Shown one piece after another: positions 7,796-13,098 of a stretch of 13,098 bases of DNA (position 1 is its first letter; every line of letters begins with the position of its first letter). Origin of the DNA: Phycisphaerales bacterium UBA2402. GTDB lineage: Bacteria > Planctomycetota > Phycisphaerae > Phycisphaerales > UBA1924. The stretch is from contig DDSA01000179.1 in the NCBI GenBank assembly GCA_002343715.1, positions 13,847-26,944 on the forward strand, given 5' to 3'. The notes beneath the pieces were generated by a model that saw only the letters and a program-made list of their open reading frames with translations, had not been told where the DNA came from and did no database searches. A program made the translations under genes and the position numbers.

Positions 7796-8806
7796 TTACG
7801 GCTTGGGCTCAGCTGGAACAGACCGTTCCATGGCGATCATGGCCGCGCCGAGAATGCCCGCCGCATCCTTGAGTTTGCTGGGCACGACCTGCACCGACTT
7901 GCACACCTCGGGAAAGGCAAGTTGGCGCACGTTGCGTTCGATGCGATCAACAAAGGGCTTGTCCACGGCCTCGATCAGCCCACCCCCAAGGACGACTCGC
8001 GGGAGACTGAGGACGGTCACGAAGTTGGCGATCATGACGGCGAGGTCCTCGGCGGCACGGTCGAGCACTTCGATGACCAGATCGTCCTCCGTTTCGCCGC
8101 CCCTGTAATAACGGGCGAGCATCTTGGACTTGACTTTGCCGAAGTCGAGTTCCTCGCCGCCGCTTTTCTCGCGGAGTTCCTCGGTGAGAAGGGTCTTGTT
8201 GTTGGCCCTGATGAGCCGGACAAGTCGGTCCACCACGGCGGTGCGTGAGCAGTTGTGCTCCAGCGATCGGCTGCCGCGCGGGTGGTGGGCGTGGAGGATC
8301 GTGTGGCCGATCTCTCCGGCGGTCAGGAAATGACCGTAATACAACTTCCCGTTCAGGATGAGGCCGCCGCCGATGCCGGTCCCGACCCAGACTCCCAGCA
8401 GATTGTCGCAGTTTCTGCCGGCGCCGAGTTTGTTCTCGCCGTAGACGGCGACATTGACATCGTTGTCGAGAAAGACCGGCGTCTTCAGACGCTTGGAAAG
8501 AACATCAGCCAGCGGCAGATCGTTCCATCGAAGATTGACCGCCACCAGCACGACGCCCTTCCTCGGGTCCACGGCGCCGGGCGCGCCGATACCGATGCCG
8601 CCGATGTCGTTGAGCGGGATCTTCGCCTGTGCGCAGGCCTCGTCCACGGCCTCGACCATCCGATCGATGATGGCCGTGGTACCTTCATCGGCCCTGGTCT
8701 TGCGCTTGGCGTGGGCGAGGAGCCTGAAGTCGGGGGAAACCAGGCCAACCTGCATGTTGGTCCCGCCGAGGTCGATGCCGATGAAAGGCTTGAGAGGGGG
8801 TGGCAT
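7796..8806 (-). CDS. ROK-family sugar kinase (glucokinase-like)
   Basis: Cytoplasmic ATP-dependent kinase of the ROK family, 336 aa, without the N-terminal DNA-binding domain of ROK repressors, so an enzyme rather than a regulator. Seen: phosphate-1 motif GIDLGGTN at 10-17; GIGIGAPGAVD at about 71-80; the catalytic-base motif LDNDVNVA with Asp116; GTGIGGG at 142-148; GEIGH at 164-168; VVLGGG near 271-276. The CxCGxxGC zinc motif expected shortly after GEIGH is missing: the stretch 177-187 reads PRGSRSLEHNC with a single Cys. An insertion at about 200-240 is charged and family-atypical. The substrate is probably glucose or another hexose, but this is only family inference. It begins 33 bp after the S1-protein stop. 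No clear Shine-Dalgarno is seen before ATG 8806. Confidence 0.9.
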   Translation of the reverse strand: MPPPLKPFIGIDLGGTNMQVGLVSPDFRLLAHAKRKTRADEGTTAIIDRMVEAVDEACAQAKIPLNDIGGIGIGAPGAVDPRKGVVLVAVNLRWNDLPLADVLSKRLKTPVFLDNDVNVAVYGENKLGAGRNCDNLLGVWVGTGIGGGLILNGKLYYGHFLTAGEIGHTILHAHHPRGSRSLEHNCSRTAVVDRLVRLIRANNKTLLTEELREKSGGEELDFGKVKSKMLARYYRGGETEDDLVIEVLDRAAEDLAVMIANFVTVLSLPRVVLGGGLIEAVDKPFVDRIERNVRQLAFPEVCKSVQVVPSKLKDAAGILGAAMIAMERSVPAEPKP

Positions 8807-8839
8807 GATAAACGTTCCCGCCGCGGGGGAGAGAAGCGA

Positions 8840-10219
8840 TTACATCAGGCCGCCCTTGAACTGCATCTTGCGGTTCTTCTCCCTCATGCGGCGGAGGGCC
8901 GGGGTCTCCTTGAGGATTTCTTCTGCGGAGCGGCCCACTTCGCCCCTCTTTCCCTTGCCTCCCTTGCCAGGTCCGGTGCCTCCGGCGCCGCCGATCGAGA
9001 GTTCGGGGAGAGGCTTGAGGGCCTTGATCGAGAGAGAAATCCTTCGGTTGTCGGGGTCGATCTTGAGCACCTTGACGCGTACCACTTCATCGACTTTCAC
9101 CACATCTTCGACCTTGACCACTCTTTTGTGGTCGAGTTCGGAGATGTGCACAAGGCCCTCCACGCCCGGGCCGATCTCGACGAAGGCGCCGAACTCGGTG
9201 ATCTTGGTCACCTTGCCGTTCAGTTCCGCGCTCTCGGCGATTTTCTCAGTGGCGGAGGCGAACGGATCACCCTGCACCTGCTTGAAACCGAGCGAGATGC
9301 GGTCGTTCTCCCAGTCGATTTTCAGAATGCGTACGCTGACGCGCTGACCCTCTTTCACGTACTTCTCGACCGCCTTCTCGCCGAAGTTGATCCGGTCGTA
9401 GGTCAGGTCGGAGATATGAATCAAGCCGTCGACCCCGCCGAGATCGACAAACGCACCAAAGGGCATGACTTTGCGAACCACACCCTCGATGGTCTGATCG
9501 ATCGCCAACGTGTCCTTGAGTTTCTTCGCTGACTCGCGTCGCTCCTCATCGAGGACGTCGCGCCTGCTCAGGATGATGTTTCCGCGGCCGATGCGTTCGA
9601 CTCGCACCACCTTGCACTTGAGTTTCTCGCCGACATAGACCGACAAGTCGGGCACGCGCTCGATGGCCACCTGGCTGGCGGGCATGAACGCGGCGTGGTC
9701 GGCCAGTTCACACTCCAGCCCGCCTTTGCTGACAGCCTTCACCCGGGCTTCGACGACCTGACCCGGTTCCAGACCCTCCCACGCCGCCTTCTGGATCGCG
9801 CCGGGCCGGGAACAGAGAAACAGGCTCTCGGACGCCTCGAACTTATCGATCACTACCTCGAGCGAGTCACCGGTCTTGGGCAGTTCATCTTCCTTGAACT
9901 GGATTCGGGGGAGAACGCCCAACTCCTTGGGGCCGAACTCGAGGAAGATATCCGTCGGGCCGACGGAGACGATGGTCCCGGTGCGATGCTCGCGTCCCGC
10001 GGTGACCACGCGTGGCCCCCGGGTGCCCGCTGGCCGAACTGATGCCGCTACCTGAGGGCGAGGGTCGTGTTTGGGAGCAGCGGCTTTTCGAGCATCTTCA
10101 GCGTCGGCATCCCTATCGATCTGGGCCATCGCCGCATCAATCTCCGCCTGGAGTTCGGGCGAGAAGCCGGTGGCGGAGGGGGGAAGATTGGGCGTGACGC
10201 TCTCGGGAGTTGAAGTCAT
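8840..10219 (-). CDS. S1-domain RNA-binding protein (ribosomal protein S1-like)
   Basis: 459 aa with four S1 (OB-fold) RNA-binding repeats, at roughly 80-138, 152-225, 242-313 and 332-400. The third and fourth are the most canonical ([17 protein letters not shown] and [18 protein letters not shown]). The N-terminal 75 residues are acidic and Ala/Pro-rich, probably disordered. The C-terminus is a Gly/Lys-rich tail ending FKGGLM. E. coli S1 has six repeats, so this is a shorter form, as in several other phyla; its role is likely mRNA binding on the 30S subunit. I leave the symbol blank because a second S1 homologue elsewhere in the genome could be the true RpsA. ATG at 10219 was chosen; the frame runs to a TTG at 10315, but that 32-residue extension is not family-like. 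No Shine-Dalgarno precedes it. It heads the seven-gene minus-strand run. Confidence 0.9.
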   Translation of the reverse strand: MTSTPESVTPNLPPSATGFSPELQAEIDAAMAQIDRDADAEDARKAAAPKHDPRPQVAASVRPAGTRGPRVVTAGREHRTGTIVSVGPTDIFLEFGPKELGVLPRIQFKEDELPKTGDSLEVVIDKFEASESLFLCSRPGAIQKAAWEGLEPGQVVEARVKAVSKGGLECELADHAAFMPASQVAIERVPDLSVYVGEKLKCKVVRVERIGRGNIILSRRDVLDEERRESAKKLKDTLAIDQTIEGVVRKVMPFGAFVDLGGVDGLIHISDLTYDRINFGEKAVEKYVKEGQRVSVRILKIDWENDRISLGFKQVQGDPFASATEKIAESAELNGKVTKITEFGAFVEIGPGVEGLVHISELDHKRVVKVEDVVKVDEVVRVKVLKIDPDNRRISLSIKALKPLPELSIGGAGGTGPGKGGKGKRGEVGRSAEEILKETPALRRMREKNRKMQFKGGLM

Positions 10220-10339
10220 ATGGGCTGCCGGTGGAAGTGAGGTTGGCCGGAACGGGAAGGGGTAGAACGAGCATGATCGCCGGCGGGCCTCAACCTCACA
10301 TTCGCCGGGTGGCAAGTGTAGAGCGCTCGCGCTGCCCGC

Positions 10340-10379
10340 ACCATGACCATCTGTCGGAGCAATGAGGCACGGTCATGGT
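10340..10379. repeat. 9-bp inverted repeat upstream of the S1 gene
   Basis: ACCATGACC (10340-10348) and GGTCATGGT (10371-10379) are exact reverse complements, 22 bases apart, so the arm centres are 31 bp (about three helical turns) apart. It lies about 120 bp upstream of the S1-protein start. It fits a pair of operator half-sites or a leader stem-loop of the S1 mRNA. Confidence 0.5.
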
Positions 10380-10658
10380 CAACAGCCATTCGGTTCCGTG
10401 GCTCAGGCTTGTTTGGGAATCTTGTCGGAAACTGAGTCCGGAAAGCGGATGGATCATCGCGTGCGGGGGTGCCTGATCGACAGCGGCTTGTTTTCGAGGT
10501 GAGATCCCACGTGCATGCGGGCACGCACGCAGGTAAGGTGCATGATGAGGCGGGAACTTGATCCGGCGTCTGCGGGTCAACAGTCTGCTGAAATCTGCGC
10601 CTGAACAGAGTGTTCCAACTCTGGGATTCTGGGACGCTGTCGGACTCGCTTACTGTCT

Positions 10659-10690
10659 CGGAACGCTTCCGATCCGGGATCGATGTTCCG
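10659..10690. repeat. 32-nt hairpin
   Basis: Outer arms CGGAAC and GTTCCG (10659-10664 / 10685-10690) enclose an inner stem CGATC/GATCG with a 3-base loop (10670-10682). No T-run follows on either strand, so a terminator is unlikely. Confidence 0.45.
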
Positions 10691-10865
10691 GCTCAGAACG
10701 AATTTAGGGTAACCTCCCGATGCTCCAGGATGCGCAACCTTTACACCCGATGAACGATGGGGTTCGGCATTCCCGGTCGATTCGTCTGTGACGATCCTTC
10801 CCGCGATGACCCCGGAAATGCAGAACTGACTCTGTGGGGCCGCGTATCGGAAGTCGATGGAGGTG

Positions 10866-10905
10866 GCGCGGGGCGAGTCTGTCGGGCGTTCGCCCGGCCC
10901 CGCGC
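10866..10905. repeat. long GC-rich compound hairpin
   Basis: GCGCGGGGC (10866-10874) pairs perfectly with GCCCCGCGC (10897-10905). Inside, CGGGC (10883-10887) pairs with GCCCG (10892-10896) around a GTTC loop. The two stems would stack into 14 bp with one 8-base bulge (10875-10882). It ends about 78 bases before the DUF1444 start, so it may lie in that gene's 5' leader. Confidence 0.6.
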
Positions 10906-10970
10906 GTCAGGGATGTCGGATCGTGGGCGTGCACCGGACAGGCTGGGCGCGCCGCGTAGTCCCACGGAAC

Positions 10971-10975
10971 GGGAG
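10971..10975 (+). promoter_or_regulatory. Shine-Dalgarno GGGAG deciding the DUF1444 start
   Basis: GGGAG ends 8 bases before the ATG at 10984. It overlaps the alternative GTG at 10975, which therefore could not use it, and it is too far from the next ATG (10993). It is one of the few clear ribosome binding sites in the window. Confidence 0.5.
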
Positions 10976-10983
10976 TGGATCAG

Positions 10984-11799
10984 ATGGGCGTCATGCCTCG
11001 TGAGCCGGAAGCGTTTGCGGAATCCGTCGCCAACCTGCTGCGTCGGTTGCAGCCCGAGTACGCGGTGGACCTCGTCGGGCCGCGTGAACTGCTGGTGAAC
11101 GGCCGTCGGCTTGATCTGGAGAATCTGTACCGGATGGTGAGCCACGAACCGGCCCGGGGCACGGAGATCGTCGAGCACTATCTTGAGCAACTGTTTACCG
11201 GAGACGCGGTTCAGTTGATGACGATGTCGCTCGACTTTGCCCGAGCGCGGATCATGCCCCGCATCCAGCCCGAGAGCATCTTCGAGCACCTCTCCCGGGA
11301 GCAGGTGGCACACGTGCCGTTCGTCAACGACACCGTTATCGTGTTCGTCACCGACCTCCCCCACATGACGGTGAGCATCACCACCGAGCAGCAACTGAGG
11401 TGGAACCTCTCGGTCGAAGAGATGGAAGAGATCGCCCGGAACAATCTCAACGAGTACGCCCCCGACCTGGAGGTGCAACTCGTCGAGAGCAAGGAGGGCG
11501 GGAAGGCCGCGATTATCAGCCAGCACGACGGCTATGACGCGGCCAGGCTGCTGCTGGGAGGCTTGTTTGAAAGGCTGGCCCCCCAACTCGGCGGCGATTT
11601 CCTCGTCGCCACACCCGCGAGGGACATGTTTGTCGCGCTCTCACCCCGACCCGCTCCGTTCATCGAGCGACTCCGGGAGCGTGTCATGCATGATTTCCGC
11701 AGGTTGCCCTATCCCATTTCTCCGGATTTCTTCCTTGTTACTCGCGACGGTGTCGCCGGGATGAAGGAATACCCGCAGGAACGGCGTGAGGCGGCGTAG
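10984..11799 (+). CDS. DUF1444 / YtpQ-like family protein
   Basis: A soluble protein of 271 aa with no signal peptide or membrane segment. The middle part (about 90-160) has the pattern I associate with DUF1444 (Bacillus YtpQ): a MPRIQP strand, an acidic VFVTDLP strand, then W-N-LSVEEMEEIARNNL. The length also matches that family, best known from Bacilli. The function of the family is not established. A final TRDGVAGMKEYP stretch precedes an Arg/Ala tail. ATG at 10984 is preferred because of the Shine-Dalgarno; GTG 10975 and ATG 10993 are alternatives. Upstream is a structured non-coding region; downstream the gene converges on nadD with 26 bp between stops. The family assignment is from memory of motifs and should be taken as probable, not certain. 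Confidence 0.7.
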   Translation: MGVMPREPEAFAESVANLLRRLQPEYAVDLVGPRELLVNGRRLDLENLYRMVSHEPARGTEIVEHYLEQLFTGDAVQLMTMSLDFARARIMPRIQPESIFEHLSREQVAHVPFVNDTVIVFVTDLPHMTVSITTEQQLRWNLSVEEMEEIARNNLNEYAPDLEVQLVESKEGGKAAIISQHDGYDAARLLLGGLFERLAPQLGGDFLVATPARDMFVALSPRPAPFIERLRERVMHDFRRLPYPISPDFFLVTRDGVAGMKEYPQERREAA

Positions 11800-11825
11800 T
11801 GAACGCTCCCGTGTCTCCGGGCTGC

Positions 11826-12548
11826 TCATGACTGGGTCGCGCACGCACCGTACAGCCCGTTCTTTCGGATGTAGGCAAGCACCGAGGAACTGACAAGATT
11901 CCTCAGCGTTTCCTGATCCGTCCGAGGATCTGCAACCGCCTGACGAACCCATGTCGATGACACCGCCGAGACTTCACACGGCACGAGGCGATTTTCCCAC
12001 GCCTTCAACTCCGCGCTCGTCCAGGCACCGGTCGCGGCCAGGGCCGCTCGAACGCGCTCTCGCTGGTGCATATGTCCACGGTACACGACCACCGGCTCCG
12101 CGAGTTTCAGCAGTTCGCGGTATCTGTGCCACCTGTGAAACTGCTCGGCCTGGTCCATGCCGATGAGCAGCCGAAGTGCGAGGCCGGGATGCACCCGACG
12201 GAGACGTTCCACCGTTTCGATCGTGTAACTCGGATGCCCGTACGAGTCCGCGCGGTCGATCTCGTCAAGCCACACGGCCGAGTTCGTTATGTTCGCGGCG
12301 GCCAACCCGATCATCGCCGCGCGATCCGAGGAAGATGCCACCGGCCCGAGTGTCTTCAACGGGCTTTGGGCGGTGGGGACGAAGAGAATCCAGCCGTCTG
12401 GTCCGAAGACCGCGTCCCTCGCCGCCTTGGCTATTTTCGTGTGCCAGGCGTGCGGGGGGTCGAACGAACCGCCGAAGAGTACGACCCCGACCGCGTCGTG
12501 CGGCACCTTTGGAGGTTTTATTTCATCCTGACCGTGTGTCGCCGTCAC
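11826..12548 (-). CDS. nadD: nicotinate-nucleotide adenylyltransferase
   Basis: Transfers AMP from ATP to nicotinate mononucleotide to give deamido-NAD, the penultimate step of NAD synthesis; cytoplasmic. 240 aa, slightly longer than the usual 190-220 because of an N-terminal extension of about 18 residues. Seen: GGSFDPPH at 26-33, the nucleotidyl-transfer motif; PSYTIETVERLR at about 106-117; LLIGMDQAEQFHRWH at about 127-142; the ISSTxIR-like SSTWVRQAV near 197-205; and VLAYIRKNGLY at the C-terminus. The HxGH motif reads HAWH, with Trp35 in place of Gly. The start is GTG at 12548; no better start is visible in frame and no Shine-Dalgarno is clear, so the true start could be shorter. It stands alone on the minus strand here, divergent from the gene at the right edge. 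Confidence 0.92.
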   Translation of the reverse strand: MTATHGQDEIKPPKVPHDAVGVVLFGGSFDPPHAWHTKIAKAARDAVFGPDGWILFVPTAQSPLKTLGPVASSSDRAAMIGLAAANITNSAVWLDEIDRADSYGHPSYTIETVERLRRVHPGLALRLLIGMDQAEQFHRWHRYRELLKLAEPVVVYRGHMHQRERVRAALAATGAWTSAELKAWENRLVPCEVSAVSSTWVRQAVADPRTDQETLRNLVSSSVLAYIRKNGLYGACATQS

Positions 12549-12719
12549 GGATGATGCTACGCGCCGAGAATGATCGAATACACAAGTTAAGATCAGAAGG
12601 CATCCATCGATTCAGGGTCTTTCCGACGCCGTTCAAGGAGTGCTTCTTGCATCGGCATCTTGTTGTGGAGACACCCTGGAGGTTTGTGCGGCTCGCTTTC
12701 CCGCGGCATGGGCATTCCC

Positions 12720-12725
12720 TAGAAT
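12720..12725 (+). promoter_or_regulatory. possible -10 box TAGAAT
   Basis: TAGAAT matches TATAAT at five of six bases, 102 bases before the ATG of the partial gene at the right edge. The hexamer 17 bp upstream (TTTCCC) matches the -35 consensus at only three bases. It sits in the 279-bp divergent gap between nadD and that gene, where nothing else coding is visible. Confidence 0.25.
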
Positions 12726-12827
12726 CCATGCTTGGCAGACTCACCGACACCAACACCCCAGACCTCCACGCCGCCCTCATCGACCGCGCCGGCACAGCAG
12801 TCTCCTGCGAATCTTCCTGTGGCGGGT

Positions 12828-13098
12828 ATGCGACGCCCGACGGTGAGGCCACCCTTGCTCCGGCCACGGAAAGTCCGCGGCGGCATCAAGATTCCCACTG
12901 GGGAGATCGCACCCGAGACCGCCTGGCCCGCGCAGCGATGGCTGCGTCTGGTGGAGCAGGCGGCGGAGGGACAGCGCCGCGTCGAGGGCCTTGACGAGTA
13001 CGCCCGAGGCGGCCAGACCAAACGCATCGTGTACCTGCCCGGAAAAGTCGAGGCCGCGGTGCAGGGGCGAGCGGATCGGCCTTACGCCGTGACCATCG
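12828..13098 (+). CDS. N-terminus of a SWIM zinc-finger family protein (3' partial)
   Basis: 90 codons from ATG 12828 to the right edge, where the frame is still open. The order GGIKIPTGEIA, WPAQRWLRLVEQ, GLDEYARGGQTKRI, LPGKVEAAVQG, RPYAVTI resembles the start of SWIM zinc-finger proteins, in which a W-xxRW helix, YARGG and a V-QGS-R-PY-V strand precede the CxC...CxH finger. The finger itself would lie outside the window, so this is a call from the N-terminal pattern only. In many bacteria such proteins are encoded near Snf2-type helicases; none is visible here. The first 20 residues are Arg/Pro-rich. GTG at 12819 is an alternative start. No strong Shine-Dalgarno is seen. Confidence 0.65.
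   Translation, partial: MRRPTVRPPLLRPRKVRGGIKIPTGEIAPETAWPAQRWLRLVEQAAEGQRRVEGLDEYARGGQTKRIVYLPGKVEAAVQGRADRPYAVTI

Larger units (their letters stand above)
10220..10983. other. 764-bp divergent non-coding region with several inverted repeats
   Basis: This lies between the divergent S1 and DUF1444 genes. Short open frames exist on both strands, but none has recognisable domains or a plausible start. No tRNA signature (T-loop) and no 4.5S, tmRNA or RNase P consensus was found by eye. It does contain three strong inverted repeats (10340-10379, 10659-10690, 10866-10905), an 8-bp palindrome GAGCGCTC at 10321-10328 and GAAC-N5-GTTC at 10603-10615. It must hold the promoters of both flanking genes, though none is convincing by consensus. 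Confidence 0.6.

Noticed and set aside
8255..9532. A 425-codon open frame on the + strand opposite the ROK kinase and S1 gene
   Set aside because: It spans two real antisense genes, is His/Asp/Glu-rich in the way expected of a complement frame, and has no domain.
10216..10524. A 102-codon minus-strand frame upstream of the S1 gene
   Set aside because: It overlaps the S1 start, has no recognisable motif and an unlikely amino-acid make-up (rich in Arg, Pro, His).
10603..10615. GAAC-N5-GTTC, resembling a Gram-positive-type LexA box
   Set aside because: The known box has four, not five, spacer bases (GAAC-N4-GTTC), and no SOS gene is adjacent.
10757..11098. A 113-codon + strand frame before and into the DUF1444 gene
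   Set aside because: It overlaps the real gene in another frame and contains the long GC-rich hairpin; no domain or Shine-Dalgarno.
12728..12994. An ATG-started + strand frame just after the TAGAAT box
   Set aside because: It runs out of frame with the SWIM-like sequence, which has clear family pattern; this frame turns into low-complexity Gly/Ala/Arg residues.

Overview
The window looks like chromosomal housekeeping DNA from a GC-rich bacterium, most likely a planctomycete of the Phycisphaerae type. This placement is inference from protein character: a planctomycete-style WRMDS / EAARPYFEY sensor kinase, a short four-domain S1 protein, and a DXS with GDAS in place of GDG. Clear Shine-Dalgarno sequences are scarce. 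I see no mobile element, CRISPR array, tRNA or rRNA.

Layout, left to right. (1) A membrane sensor histidine kinase on the + strand is cut by the left edge, which also carries a perfect 16-bp inverted repeat. It converges, with 7 bp between stops, on (2) a seven-gene minus-strand run. In transcription order, right to left, this run is: S1-domain RNA-binding protein, ROK-family sugar kinase, secreted M28 zinc peptidase, PtsN-like EIIA, IspA-type prenyl synthase (start overlaps the ptsN stop by 4 nt), DXS, and NAD kinase. (3) A 764-bp stretch (10220-10983) has no convincing gene but holds several strong inverted repeats. (4) A DUF1444/YtpQ-like gene on + converges, 26 bp apart, on (5) nadD on the minus strand. 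(6) At the right edge is the start of a + strand gene resembling the N-terminus of SWIM zinc-finger proteins, cut by the window end.

How the genes fit together. dxs makes DXP, the first MEP-pathway intermediate, and ispA condenses the C5 products to C15. nadD and nadK make NAD and then NADP, and NADPH is the reductant used downstream of DXS. ptsN and the ROK kinase point to phosphotransfer and sugar signalling. Whether the seven genes form one transcript is unknown. Gaps of 161 bp before ptsN and 227 bp before dxs both hold inverted repeats, so at least two or three transcription units are likely.

I did not find a clearly undescribed multi-gene system. The observations most worth checking are the terminal inverted repeat, the structured non-coding region 10220-10983, a Gly-to-Trp change in the nucleotidyl-transfer motif of NadD, and the loss of the zinc-site cysteines in the ROK kinase.
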